Assembly (NCBI GenBank): GCA_040793985.1
Contig: JBFNJI010000003.1
Location: 62,001-126,000 of the forward strand
DNA length: 64,000 nucleotides
Direction of reading: 5' to 3'
Origin: Thiodiazotropha sp040793985
GTDB taxonomy: Bacteria > Pseudomonadota > Gammaproteobacteria > Chromatiales > Chromatiaceae
Shown one piece after another: positions 50,896 to 60,538 of the stretch. The stretch's first letter is position 1. Each line of letters opens with the position of its first letter. The notes beneath the pieces are model-generated. The model saw nothing but the letters and a program-made list of their open reading frames with translations. It made no database searches and was not told the DNA's origin. The position numbers and the translations under genes were made by a program.

Positions 50896-53775
50896 ATGGG
50901 CATTTCAGTGAATCTGCAACAAGAGAGAGAGAGGCTGTGGCAGGAGTGGCAGGAGAAGCTGGCAGCAGCGGGCCTGTCCACTCCCGATGAGAGCGATTTT
51001 CGTGACGCTGCGTACAGGGTATGGGAGGCGAGCGACTATGTGGCGCAGAGCGCGCTACGCCATCCCGAACTGCTTGTGGAACTCTATCAACAGGGTGCGT
51101 TGAACAGCACCTACAAAGACGGGGAGATTGCCCGGCTGTTGGAGATCGAACTCGAAGGGGTGAATGACGAGGCGTCGCTATCCCGTGTATTGAGGCAGTT
51201 CAGGCGTCGTCAGATGGTGCGCATTATCTGGCGCGATCTGGGCGGCCTGGCGCCCTTGCATGAGACCCTGGAGGATCTTTCGGCACTTGCCGATGCCGCC
51301 ATCGACAAGGCGCTGCACAAGCTCTATGGTTGGTTTTGCACGCAGATGGGCAGGCCGAGAAACCAGGCCGGTGAGGCGCAGTCACTGGTTGTCCTTGGCA
51401 TGGGTAAGCTGGGTGCCCGGGAGCTCAACCTCTCATCCGATATCGACCTGATCTTTGCCTACCCCGAAGAGGGGTATACCGACGGCTCGCGGCAATACAC
51501 CAATGAGCAGTTTTTTATCCGTCTCTGCCAGCGCCTGGTGCAGGCACTCGATAACCACACCGGCGATGGTTTTGTCTTCAGGGTCGATACCCGTCTGCGC
51601 CCCTTTGGCGGTGTAGGACCCCTCGCCATGAGCTTCGCCGCCATGGAGAGTTACTACGGCTCCCAGGGAAGGCAGTGGGAGCGTTATGCCATGATCAAGG
51701 CGCGTGTGGTGGCGGGTGATACGGTTGCCGGATCCGAACTGATGGCGATGCTGCGACCCTTTGTCTATCGCCGCTATCTCGACTTCGGCGCTATCGAGTC
51801 ACTGCGGGAAATGAAGCAGTTGATCAGCAATGAGCTGCATAAAAAGGGCATGGAGGCGAATATCAAGCTGGGTCCGGGAGGAATCCGTGAGATCGAGTTC
51901 ATCGGCCAGGCGTTCCAGCTGATTCGCGGCGGGCGAGACAAGGCGCTGCAGATCCGTCCCATACTGCAGGTGCTGCAGTGTCTCGAGGAGCGGGAGCTGC
52001 TGCCCGCCTATACGGTGAAGGAGCTCAGCGATGCCTACCGATTTCTGCGTCTGGTGGAGAATCGCCTGCAGGCCTGGCAGGACAGGCAGACGCACATCCT
52101 GCCAGACGATGAGATGGGCAGACTGCGTCTGGCGCGCTCCATGGGTTATCAGGAGTGGGATGGATTCCTCGCGCAAATCGAGCTTTATCGAAAACGGGTG
52201 CAGGGCCACTTCGATATGGTGTTTGCGGCGCCCCAAACCTCGAGCGATGATGAGCACCAGCCGCTGATCAGGGTGTGGCAAGAGGCCTACGATGAGGAGC
52301 AGGCTGCTGCTGCGCTTGGGGAGGCCGGGTTCAGCCAGGGTAAAGTGGCCTTGCAATCGCTGTACAAATTTCGTGGCAGCCACGCCTATCGCAGGCTCAG
52401 CGCCAAGGGGCGGGAGCGGCTCGACCAGTTGATGCCGCTGCTGTTGCAGGCGGTGGGTCAGTCGGAGTGGGCCGACGATGCGTTGCCGCGGGTGATCGGC
52501 CTCCTCGAGGCGATTACCCAGCGTACCGCCTACATCGCACTGTTGGTGGAGAGTCCCCTGGTGTTGTCGCAGCTGGTAAAGCTCACTGCGGTCAGCCCCT
52601 GGGTCGCCAATATGCTGACCCGCCATCCAATCCTGCTGGATGAGTTGTTCGATCCCCGTCGTCTCTACTCGCCATTGAAGCGTGACGCATTGAGTACGGA
52701 ACTGAACGACCTGCTTTCACGGATTGACGAGGATGATCTCGAGAGTCAGATGGAGCTGCTGCGCCTCTTCTCCCAGAGCAACCGGCTACGGGTCGCGGCG
52801 GCGGATATCGCAGAGCAGATACCCTTGATGGTGGTCAGTGACTACCTCACCTGGATCGCAGAATGCATCATTGAGCAGGTGATCCGGCTCAGTTACCGGG
52901 AGTTGGTGCAACGTCATGGACGGCCTCCCGGCCTGGCTCCCGACGAGACCGGATTTGCTGTCGTCGGTTACGGTAAGCTGGGAGGTATCGAATTGGGTTT
53001 CGGCTCCGATCTCGATATGGTTTTCCTCCATGGTTGTGACGATAGAAACGCCTTCACCGATGGGGCCAAGGCGGTCTCCGTGGATGTCTTCTATGCGCGC
53101 ATGGCGCAGCGCTTCATTCACATCATGACCACCCGCACCCCCTCGGGAATCCTTTACGATGTCGATATGCGGCTTCGACCCAACGGAAATTCCGGGATGA
53201 TGGTCAGCTCCCTCGAGACCTTCGAGAACTATCAGCACAGCAGCGCCTGGACCTGGGAGCACCAGGCCCTGGTGCGGGCGCGGGTGGTTGCCGGGGACAG
53301 GCGACTCGATGAGCGTTTCCAGGCGGTACGGCGGGATGTATTGGGTAAAAAACGTGATCCCGCGCAGCTGCAACGCGAGGTGGTGGAGATGCGCGAAAAG
53401 ATGCGCAGCAGCCTGGACAGGAGCAATCAGGCGCAATTTGATCTCAAGCAGGGAAGAGGCGGTATCGTCGATATAGAATTTATGGTTCAATACACGGTCC
53501 TCCTGTGGGCGCATGACAATCCCGATCTCTTGGTCTGGAGTGACAATATTCGTTTGCTGGAAACCCTGAGCAGGCTCGGCCTGCTGGACGATCATGCAGC
53601 GGAACGGATGATGGGGATCTATAAGGTGTTGCGTGCTGCATACCACCGCAGCGCGTTACAGGATCTGCCTGCCTTGGTGGCGAGTGAAAAACTCATAGAG
53701 GAGCAGGCGCTGGTGCAGGATATCTGGTCCTGTCTGATGCAAAACAAGAAAACTGAACGAGAGATGTTCCAATGA
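50896..53775 (+). CDS. glnE: Bifunctional glutamine synthetase adenylyltransferase/deadenylyltransferase
   Basis: Adds AMP to, and removes it from, glutamine synthetase according to nitrogen status. The 959-residue protein has two nucleotidyltransferase domains: the N-terminal deadenylylating one with MGKLGARELNLSSDIDLIFA (about 170-195) and the C-terminal adenylylating one with VGYGKLGGIELGFGSDLDMV (about 690-715). A GlnD-type regulatory domain lies between. Length is normal (about 945 in E. coli). The start ATG follows GAGGCG. It overlaps ilvE (ATGA). Confidence 0.98.
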   Translation: MGISVNLQQERERLWQEWQEKLAAAGLSTPDESDFRDAAYRVWEASDYVAQSALRHPELLVELYQQGALNSTYKDGEIARLLEIELEGVNDEASLSRVLRQFRRRQMVRIIWRDLGGLAPLHETLEDLSALADAAIDKALHKLYGWFCTQMGRPRNQAGEAQSLVVLGMGKLGARELNLSSDIDLIFAYPEEGYTDGSRQYTNEQFFIRLCQRLVQALDNHTGDGFVFRVDTRLRPFGGVGPLAMSFAAMESYYGSQGRQWERYAMIKARVVAGDTVAGSELMAMLRPFVYRRYLDFGAIESLREMKQLISNELHKKGMEANIKLGPGGIREIEFIGQAFQLIRGGRDKALQIRPILQVLQCLEERELLPAYTVKELSDAYRFLRLVENRLQAWQDRQTHILPDDEMGRLRLARSMGYQEWDGFLAQIELYRKRVQGHFDMVFAAPQTSSDDEHQPLIRVWQEAYDEEQAAAALGEAGFSQGKVALQSLYKFRGSHAYRRLSAKGRERLDQLMPLLLQAVGQSEWADDALPRVIGLLEAITQRTAYIALLVESPLVLSQLVKLTAVSPWVANMLTRHPILLDELFDPRRLYSPLKRDALSTELNDLLSRIDEDDLESQMELLRLFSQSNRLRVAAADIAEQIPLMVVSDYLTWIAECIIEQVIRLSYRELVQRHGRPPGLAPDETGFAVVGYGKLGGIELGFGSDLDMVFLHGCDDRNAFTDGAKAVSVDVFYARMAQRFIHIMTTRTPSGILYDVDMRLRPNGNSGMMVSSLETFENYQHSSAWTWEHQALVRARVVAGDRRLDERFQAVRRDVLGKKRDPAQLQREVVEMREKMRSSLDRSNQAQFDLKQGRGGIVDIEFMVQYTVLLWAHDNPDLLVWSDNIRLLETLSRLGLLDDHAAERMMGIYKVLRAAYHRSALQDLPALVASEKLIEEQALVQDIWSCLMQNKKTEREMFQ

Positions 53776-54698
53776 TGTCGACAATGGCAGATCGGGACGG
53801 AGTCATCTGGCTCGATGGCAAGATGGTCCCCTGGCGCGAGGCCAAAACCCATGTCCTGACCCATACCCTGCACTACGGCATGGGGGTGTTCGAAGGTGTG
53901 CGGGCCTATCATGCGGAGAAGGGAACCGCCATCTTCCGCCTCCAGGAGCACACCGATCGACTGTTTCGCTCTGCCCATATCCTCAACATGCCGATGCCCT
54001 TCGACCGCGAGACCCTCAATCAGGCACAACTGGCAGCGGTGAGGGAGAACAATCTCGATTCCGCCTACATACGGCCGATGTGTTTCTACGGTTCCGAGGG
54101 AATGGGATTGAGGGCCGATAACCTGAAGGTCCACTGCATGGTGGCCGCCTGGGAGTGGGGCGCCTACCTGGGGGCGGAGAATATGGAGAAGGGTATCCGC
54201 ATTCGTGTCTCCTCCTTCACCCGTCACCATGTCAACATCACCATGTGCCGGGCCAAGGCCAACGGCAACTACATGAACTCCATGATGGCGCTTCAGGAGG
54301 CGCTGCATGATGGTTATGACGAGGCCCTGTTACTGGATGCAGAGGGCTATGTCATGGAGGGTTCCGGGGAAAACATATTCATCGTCAGGGATGGCGTGAT
54401 CTATACTCCGGATCTGACATCGGCGCTGGATGGTATCACCCGCAAGAGTGTCATTGCGCTTGCCGAGGAGCGGGGTTACAAGGTCGTCGAGAAACGCATT
54501 ACCCGGGACGAGGTATATATTGCGGATGAGGCGTTTTTTACCGGCACGGCAGCGGAGGTGACGCCGATTCGCGAGGTGGACAATCGACCCATCGGCAACG
54601 GTGGGCGCGGTCCGATCACCGAGATATTGCAGAAAAGCTATTTCGATCTGGTTCACGGACGCCTGGACGCCCACCCGGAATGGCTCGCCTATGTTTGA
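53772..54698 (+). CDS. ilvE: Branched-chain amino-acid aminotransferase
   Basis: Last step of leucine, isoleucine and valine synthesis and first step of their breakdown. A 308-residue class IV PLP enzyme with the family signature RAKANGNYMNSMMALQEAL, DAEGYVMEGSGENIFIV and the start motif HTLHYGMGVFEGVRAYH. The Schiff-base lysine is the Lys in AKANGN. The start ATG overlaps the glnE stop; a second ATG 3 bp later is equally possible. It is followed by a small zinc-finger gene 15 bp on, an order common in proteobacteria. Confidence 0.97.
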   Translation: MMSTMADRDGVIWLDGKMVPWREAKTHVLTHTLHYGMGVFEGVRAYHAEKGTAIFRLQEHTDRLFRSAHILNMPMPFDRETLNQAQLAAVRENNLDSAYIRPMCFYGSEGMGLRADNLKVHCMVAAWEWGAYLGAENMEKGIRIRVSSFTRHHVNITMCRAKANGNYMNSMMALQEALHDGYDEALLLDAEGYVMEGSGENIFIVRDGVIYTPDLTSALDGITRKSVIALAEERGYKVVEKRITRDEVYIADEAFFTGTAAEVTPIREVDNRPIGNGGRGPITEILQKSYFDLVHGRLDAHPEWLAYV

Positions 54699-54713
54699 CC
54701 AGGAGCTTCGAGG

Positions 54714-54902
54714 ATGACACAAACAGAGACACAAACGACCCAGCAGGAGCCGCAGAAGGTGACTCGAAAGGATCTGCCCCTTAGCTGTCCAAGGCCAGGT
54801 GAGGCCTTGGCCGGTCTGCACCCCCGGGTCTATCTGCCGATTGAAAAGACGGGTAGTGCAACCTGCCCCTATTGCGGAGCCCGCTACCAACTCAGCGAGT
54901 AG
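54714..54902 (+). CDS. Small zinc-finger protein (CHCC type)
   Basis: A 62-residue cytosolic protein with a CHCC-pattern zinc site: Cys in LSCPRPGE, His in LHPRVYLP and the pair CPYCGARYQL near the C-terminus. It has the size and final motif of the zf-CHCC family related to the mitochondrial NDUFS6 subunit. The first 20 residues are Gln/Thr-rich. It lies 15 bp downstream of ilvE, where the family is usually found. Its role is unknown. Confidence 0.9.
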   Translation: MTQTETQTTQQEPQKVTRKDLPLSCPRPGEALAGLHPRVYLPIEKTGSATCPYCGARYQLSE

Positions 54903-55128
54903 GCGAGCAGCCGTTCTCCAACCTTCCTGGTGAACGACCGCTTGTTCCCCGGCGCTGTTGATCCAAACAAGCGCGGCCAGGCGGTCTGAGCAGTCGATTA
55001 AACCCACTCCTTCTACGTCTATAGCGAAGCTTTGCCTGGGTCCAGGTGGGCTATACTCGAGCCTGCTGATTGCTGCTCGAATGGCTGTATATGGGCATGA
55101 AGCCGAAAATAATCAGAAGGGGATCTAT

Positions 55129-56808
55129 ATGGCTATCATCTCGACTGCTCCTTGGCCCGCTAAACTGCTGGTTTTAACGGTGCTCAACCTGGTACTCACC
55201 GCTTGCGAAAGGCAGGGCGCTACGGAAAGTGACCCGGCCCTCCCCGAACCTGTCGGGAAACAGGCCATGGAGATCGGAATTACCGAGCGCAGGCATGCCC
55301 AGGCCGTCTCGGTCAACTACCCGGAGACCGGGGTCGACGTCGGTTGGGGCTGGGACTCCGAAGAGGGAGTGCCGCAGCCCAATGTCTGTATCGAGTACGC
55401 CATCGAGGAGGATATGGGGCAGACCAAATACATGACCATGACCGAGGTCTCCGACAGCCGTGAACTGATGCGGAGCATGAACGTCTCCGCCGCCGCATCG
55501 GTGAAGACCATCGCGTACAAAGCAAGCGGCAGCGCCAAGTTTGCCAAGAACACCAAGATCAACAGCTTCAGTTCGAATTTTGTTTTGAACGTTTCGGTGG
55601 ACAACGGGGTGCGCTATGCAACACCGCTATTGCCCGGCAGCCGGGGGGGGATCAAGGATCCTGAGACCAGAAAGACCCTCCCCGACGCCGGTTCCATCCG
55701 CTTGACCTCCGAGGCGCTGCGTCTGGCAACAAAACGTGATCTCACCCCCTTTCTCAATCTTTGTGGCGACTCCTATGTGGCGGCACTCTATGGCGGTGCG
55801 CGCCTGACTGCGGTTATCAGCGTGGCAACCAGCAGCAAACAGGAGAAGACCCAGGCATCGACCAGTTTCAGCGGATCCGGCTGGGGAGTGAGCGTGAAGG
55901 CGAGTGCCAAGGGAGAGTCGGTGGACGGCATCAGCAACGAGCGAATCAGCATGCGTTTCTACCAATCCGGCGGACGCAAGGACAAGATCCCCGCCACCAA
56001 AGGGGATCTGCTTGCGAAGCTCGACAGCCTCACCACCGAGGCCAGTGACTACCCTGCATACTATCGCCTTACCCTGATGCCTTATACGGCACTCGCAAAC
56101 TGGCCGGACAGGAGCATCCCCCTCGATTTTACCGAAGCGGAACAGCTGGCAGACTACTGGGCGGGTTACAGGACACTCTATGAGGATCTGGAGTATATAT
56201 TCGGTCAGCCCGGGAAGTTTCAGGTGATCGACGGAAGTGGACAACTTGTTCCTCTGGTCAATGAGGATGGAGCTATTGACAGGTTGGAAACAGTGCAGGA
56301 TCAAGTACAGGCGATCCTGGTCCGTTTGCAGGAAGACGCCCTGCGTTGCAGCATGCCCGAAGAGGCGTGCGACTTCAGCCAGGAGTTGTATCTCTCACCC
56401 TATGCCTTCCGCATTCAGATGCCCTTGCCGGTGGAGATCACGGAGGCGAACAAGACGTGCCCCTGCGCTGACGCTGAAGCCAAGGGTGAAATGGAGGAGA
56501 ACAGCGCCAGTCTGGTCGATTACTATATCCGCACCCCGGTCAAAAGCCGTTGTCTGAACAACCCGGTCGAACCGGGATGTCTGAGCAATGCCCAGATCGA
56601 TCGCTGGGAAAGAAGGGTAGGGAAAGTGCTTGTCGAGTTACCCGATGGCAACACCGCAGTCAGGCTGCTCAATCTAATTGCGAAGGCGGGGGAGGAGAGC
56701 TATGAGTGGCTCGATGTGATTGAACGTCCAGCCTATGCCTGGCTGGATCCCGGTGAGCTCACGGAGGATCAAAAACCCCTCGACAGGTTATTGGCCTTAT
56801 TAAAATAG
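55129..56808 (+). CDS. Lipoprotein with possible MACPF-like domain
   Basis: A 559-residue exported lipoprotein that I do not recognise. I start at the ATG at 55129, which follows AAGGGG; the upstream open frame has no signal. The signal peptide AKLLVLTVLNLVLTAC puts the lipid Cys at residue 26. Residues 120-260 contain FLNLCGDSYVAALYGGARLT followed by a Lys/Ser/Thr-rich beta-hairpin region (TSSKQEKTQASTSFSGSG). The order Phe-x-Cys-Gly-Asp, Gly-Gly, then a long amphipathic stretch recalls the GTHY...GG core of MACPF/perforin-like proteins. The C-terminal part has three closely spaced Cys pairs (about 405-480). Function unknown. Confidence 0.75.
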   Translation: MAIISTAPWPAKLLVLTVLNLVLTACERQGATESDPALPEPVGKQAMEIGITERRHAQAVSVNYPETGVDVGWGWDSEEGVPQPNVCIEYAIEEDMGQTKYMTMTEVSDSRELMRSMNVSAAASVKTIAYKASGSAKFAKNTKINSFSSNFVLNVSVDNGVRYATPLLPGSRGGIKDPETRKTLPDAGSIRLTSEALRLATKRDLTPFLNLCGDSYVAALYGGARLTAVISVATSSKQEKTQASTSFSGSGWGVSVKASAKGESVDGISNERISMRFYQSGGRKDKIPATKGDLLAKLDSLTTEASDYPAYYRLTLMPYTALANWPDRSIPLDFTEAEQLADYWAGYRTLYEDLEYIFGQPGKFQVIDGSGQLVPLVNEDGAIDRLETVQDQVQAILVRLQEDALRCSMPEEACDFSQELYLSPYAFRIQMPLPVEITEANKTCPCADAEAKGEMEENSASLVDYYIRTPVKSRCLNNPVEPGCLSNAQIDRWERRVGKVLVELPDGNTAVRLLNLIAKAGEESYEWLDVIERPAYAWLDPGELTEDQKPLDRLLALLK

Positions 56809-56984
56809 TGTTTAATAGCTTGAGCCTTTTCACATTGCACCGATGCGAATTTTTTGCATAGCCGGGATGCCGGGTAAAATCTGACGGTAGTGGAGAGGCA
56901 GATAGAGAGTCTATTTGACAGGCGAGGATCCTAGAAACCTATTGCCATCTGCGTGCGCTCGGATGCCATTGAATAGAGGATAGA

Positions 56985-57578
56985 TTGATTGTTATGCCAA
57001 AATTCAGCCTTTTGACCTGGGTAGTCATAATCGTTGCCCAGGTAACCTACGGTTTGTTGGTGTTCGCGATTACCAGCAGTTATTACCAGGGCAAACAGGT
57101 GGTCGCTGTTCAGTCCCCGCCTGCAGTGGCCGATGTGCCGCCCCATCCCAAGTCAGGGGCATTCGATGCAAACCTGCAACCCGCAATGCAATTCCGGCCT
57201 TCGCCAGAGGCGTTGTCCAGCGACGACCCCGCCTTGATTGCGAGGCTTGCGGACGACTACTTCATGAAGAAGGACTATCCCCAGGCCATCGAGCTCTATG
57301 AGCGGGTACTGCAGATAGACCCAGATGATGTCGAGACCTATAACGATCTTGGATTGTCGCTCTTCTATATCGGTCAGACCGAGCGGGCTTTACAGGCGCT
57401 GCAGACGGGTGCGGATAAACAACCGGGATTTCAGCGCATCCAGTTGACCCTTGGATTTGTACAGACCCAGGCGGGGAACAGGGACGCTGCCGCGACGGCA
57501 TTCAGGAAGGCGATCGAGTTGGGAGCGGATAACAGGATCGGCCTGGAAGCCAAGCGTATGTTAGGCGAAATCGAATAA
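56985..57578 (+). CDS. TPR-repeat membrane-anchored protein
   Basis: A short N-terminal membrane helix (LLTWVVIIVAQVTYGLLVFAI) is followed by a linker and at least three tetratricopeptide repeats (DYFMKKDYPQAIELYERVLQ, YNDLGLSLFYIGQTERALQA, GFVQTQAGNRDAAATAFRKA). GAGGA stands 4 bp before a TTG (56985) and 13 bp before an ATG (56994), so the start is uncertain; the ATG gives 194 residues. A periplasmic scaffolding role is likely. It lies between the unusual lipoprotein and the small conserved gene on the other strand. Confidence 0.85.
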   Translation: MIVMPKFSLLTWVVIIVAQVTYGLLVFAITSSYYQGKQVVAVQSPPAVADVPPHPKSGAFDANLQPAMQFRPSPEALSSDDPALIARLADDYFMKKDYPQAIELYERVLQIDPDDVETYNDLGLSLFYIGQTERALQALQTGADKQPGFQRIQLTLGFVQTQAGNRDAAATAFRKAIELGADNRIGLEAKRMLGEIE

Positions 57579-57637
57579 CAGGCGTGCCTTCCTGCCAAGG
57601 CAGTAAACCGCGGATCGCAGACCGAGAGGGCTGAGGC

Positions 57638-57880
57638 TTATCGCCTGACCCTGGTATCCGGATCCATGTTGATCTCCCCGTTGCTTTCCAGCACCCCAAT
57701 CCTGTCACCGCCGGGACTGCCGATCACGGGTACCACCTCCTGGAAGACGGGTCTGCGCACAAATATCAGTTTCCAGCCGAAGCCTTCCGCTTTTTGCAGC
57801 GCCATGAGTTGCAGGTGGTTGAGTACCTCATTGAGGTCTTCGGGGATCGGCTTATCTCCTTTTCGGTTATCCAAAACCAT
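57638..57880 (-). CDS. Small conserved hypothetical protein
   Basis: An 80-residue soluble protein with a good AAGGAG ribosome-binding site before its ATG. It has a helical N-terminal half (NEVLNHLQLMALQKAEGFGW) and a beta-rich C-terminal half (KLIFVRRPVFQEVVPVIGSP, IGVLESNGEINMD). Composition and the WKLIFVRRPVFQ motif look genuinely coding. I do not know its function; it is divergent from the glycosyltransferase gene at 58067, 187 bp away. Confidence 0.75.
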   Translation of the reverse strand: MVLDNRKGDKPIPEDLNEVLNHLQLMALQKAEGFGWKLIFVRRPVFQEVVPVIGSPGGDRIGVLESNGEINMDPDTRVRR

Positions 57881-58066
57881 GATTTTGCTCCTTGTTCAAT
57901 CCATTGTTTTTTACAGTTCCGAGATGCCGGACTGTAAGGGGGAATTGTAAATTATACCTGTACAGTTGGATATGAAATAATTACCCCGCAAAAAGCTTCA
58001 CAACTCTTCAGCCCATAGTACCCAGATGTGCCAAACAATTGATGATCTTCCGCAAGCGGCAGCCTA

Positions 58067-59212
58067 ATGCGTGATTCAAGCCAGAGCCGGCCCCATGTAT
58101 GCCTCTTTATTCTCAAGTTTGGAGATGGCGGTGTGGAACGCATGATGGTCAATATTGCCCGGGGACTGTCGATGATAGGCGTCCGCGTGGACTTTATCGT
58201 CAAAGGGACCCAGGCACCCTACCTGCATCTGTTGCCACCGCAAGTGCGAATCATCAGGTTTCAGGTATCGAAGCAGAAAGCGGCACTGCCGAAGCTGCTC
58301 GACTATCTGCAGACAAACGAGCCGGACATTCTGCTCTCCGCCAAGATTCTGGATGACCAGATCGCACTGCAGGCAAAGCGGCGCCATTCGGGGCGTACCC
58401 GCTTTTTTCTACGCCCGGGGACAGCACTGATTTCGAGGATGGAGGCACGTGGAACCCATCCTCTTCGCCGCTGGCTGAAGAAGAAACGGTTAGCGGCCAT
58501 GTTCAACGCGGCAGATGGTGTCGTCGCAGTCTCCCAGGGCGTTGCGGACGAGGTCGTTGAGCTCAGCGGTAGTGCCATGGACAAGATCAGTGTGATCAAG
58601 AATCCGACCATTACCCCTGAACTCTACCAGCAGGCGCAAGCGGCGATCGATGAACCCTGGCTGGCGGCGGATCAGCCCCCGCTGATTCTGGGAATCGGGG
58701 GGTTGCGCCGGCAGAAGGATTTTCCCACCCTGTTGCGCGCCTTTTCCGTGGTACGAAAAGCGCTGCCCTGCCGCTTGATGATCCTCGGCCAGGGCAACAA
58801 GCAGGGGCAGCTGTTGAACCTCGCCAGAGAGCTGGAGTTGGGGGACGATTTCCGTCTCCCGGGATTCGTGGACAATCCCTATGCCTACCTGAAGGGGGCG
58901 AGGCTTTTTGTCCTCTCTTCGCTGTGGGAGGGGTCGCCCAACGTACTCACTGAGGCGATGGCCCTCGGAACCTCCTGCGTCAGCACCGATTGTCCCTCGG
59001 GACCCTATGAGGTGACCCGTGGCGGGGAGGTGGCGCCGCTGGTACCGATGGGCGACCCGGAGAGCCTGGCGCAGGCAATGTTACAAACCCTCAGGGAGCC
59101 GCTGGATCCACAGCGTCTCATGGAGGCGGTCAGCGACTACACCCTGGAGAAGAGCGCTGCCAGCTATCTGGCTGCCTTCGGTTTGAGCGTCGAGCCCGAG
59201 AATCATGGATAG
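58067..59212 (+). CDS. Glycosyltransferase, family 4 (GT-B)
   Basis: A 381-residue cytosolic-face glycosyltransferase that probably adds a sugar to lipopolysaccharide or another surface glycan. The N-terminal Rossmann half starts CLFILKFGDGGVERMMVNIA. The C-terminal half has PLILGIGGLRRQKDFPTLLR, MILGQGNKQG and FVLSSLWEGSPNVLTEAMAL (the Glu-x7-Glu nucleotide-sugar motif), ending STDCPSGPYEV. It overlaps the next, related gene by 8 bp. The donor and acceptor sugars cannot be told. Confidence 0.93.
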   Translation: MRDSSQSRPHVCLFILKFGDGGVERMMVNIARGLSMIGVRVDFIVKGTQAPYLHLLPPQVRIIRFQVSKQKAALPKLLDYLQTNEPDILLSAKILDDQIALQAKRRHSGRTRFFLRPGTALISRMEARGTHPLRRWLKKKRLAAMFNAADGVVAVSQGVADEVVELSGSAMDKISVIKNPTITPELYQQAQAAIDEPWLAADQPPLILGIGGLRRQKDFPTLLRAFSVVRKALPCRLMILGQGNKQGQLLNLARELELGDDFRLPGFVDNPYAYLKGARLFVLSSLWEGSPNVLTEAMALGTSCVSTDCPSGPYEVTRGGEVAPLVPMGDPESLAQAMLQTLREPLDPQRLMEAVSDYTLEKSAASYLAAFGLSVEPENHG

Positions 59213-60320
59213 GCGACCGCGAATCGCCTGTTTTCTGGCAACTTCGGGGCACAGTGGCGTGGATCGGCTTGCTAAAAACCTGCTGCCGGGAATGGCCCAG
59301 GCGGGCTTTCCCGTGGATCTGCTGAAGATACGCAATCATGGTCCCACGCTCGATGGGGATCGACCGGCAAATCTGCGGGTCATTGAGTTCAAGTCCCGGC
59401 ATGTCTATCCAGCACTGCCCGAACTGATTCGCTACCTCAGACAGACAAGGCCCGATGTGTTGCTCACGGATAAGGACCGGGTCAACAGAACCGCCATTCT
59501 GGCCCAGGCATTGAGTGGCACGAAGACCCGCTTGGTATTGCGCAGCGGTACAACCGTCAGTGCTAACCTGGCAAGCAGAGACAGGCTTGATCGCTTCATG
59601 CAACGCAACTCGATGCGCTACCTTTATCGGCGGGCCGAGGCCATCTTGACGCCTTCTGAGGGAGCGGCCGATGATTTCGCCGAGACCATCGGGCTGCCCA
59701 GGGAGCGCATTACAGCAGTGCCCAGCCCGATCATTACACCAAGATTTCTAGCACAGCTGGATCAGCCTCTGGAGCACCCCTGGTTTCAGCCTGGTGAGCC
59801 CCCGGTTATTCTGGGTGCGGGCGAACTCTGTCGGCGTAAGGATTTCACTACCCTGGTGCGGGCCTTCGCCCTGTTGGCCGAGGACCACGATTGCCGCCTG
59901 ATGATACTTGGCGAGGGTCGCGTTAGGGAGAGACTGGAGCGGGAGATCCGTCGGCACAGACTGGAAGAGCGCGTCAGCCTGCCGGGTTTTGTCGCCAATC
60001 CCTATCCCTATATGAAACACGCCTCACTGTTTGTGCTCTCCTCCCTCTGGGAAGGCATGGGGAATGTGCTGATCGAGGCAATGGCCGCTGAGACGCCAGT
60101 CGTCTCCACTGACTGCCCCAGCGGCCCCTCTGAGCTGTTAGGCGGTTTGTCGGCCGAGGTGTTGGTGAAGCCGGGTGATTTCTCCGCGATGGCGCATGCG
60201 ATGGCTGGCCAATTGGAATCACCGGTTCCCGCTGCAGAACTCCTGGCGGCCGTTGCGGCCTATCGTCTGGAAAACAGTGTTTCAGCCTATCTCGATGCAA
60301 TGGGACTCTCTGTTCATTGA
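59205..60320 (+). CDS. Glycosyltransferase, family 4 (GT-B)
   Basis: A 371-residue GT4 enzyme that begins RIACFLATSGHSGVDRLAKN. The C-terminal half matches its neighbour: VILGAGELCRRKDFTTLVRA, RLMILGEGRVRERLE, LPGFVANPYPYMK, VLSSLWEGMGNVLIEAMAA, STDCPSGPSELLG. The start (59205) overlaps the end of the previous gene. The pair looks like a tandem duplication that has diverged. It ends about 220 bp before the calcium-repeat lipoprotein gene. Confidence 0.93.
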   Translation: MDRRPRIACFLATSGHSGVDRLAKNLLPGMAQAGFPVDLLKIRNHGPTLDGDRPANLRVIEFKSRHVYPALPELIRYLRQTRPDVLLTDKDRVNRTAILAQALSGTKTRLVLRSGTTVSANLASRDRLDRFMQRNSMRYLYRRAEAILTPSEGAADDFAETIGLPRERITAVPSPIITPRFLAQLDQPLEHPWFQPGEPPVILGAGELCRRKDFTTLVRAFALLAEDHDCRLMILGEGRVRERLEREIRRHRLEERVSLPGFVANPYPYMKHASLFVLSSLWEGMGNVLIEAMAAETPVVSTDCPSGPSELLGGLSAEVLVKPGDFSAMAHAMAGQLESPVPAAELLAAVAAYRLENSVSAYLDAMGLSVH

Positions 60321-60538
60321 AGAGATGAGTCATCGAGACATACCCCCCGAAACGGTTTAGCTATCCATTTCGTTTCTCCGCAAGGCGTTGGGGCCACCAA
60401 TGCCGGAGAGGCCGTCGTTACTCCTCGGCGGCTGGGGGTGAACAGATCCGCCCTCGTCCGCTGGTTGCGGCTGAGCGTCGGTCCGGCACTCAGGCTGCAT
60501 TAGTTGCTGTGGAGGGTGGAAATGGCTATTTTTTACCC

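Noticed and set aside
60509..60538. GTG start for the calcium-repeat lipoprotein
   Set aside because: The added residues would spoil the signal peptide; the ATG at 60539 places the lipobox correctly.
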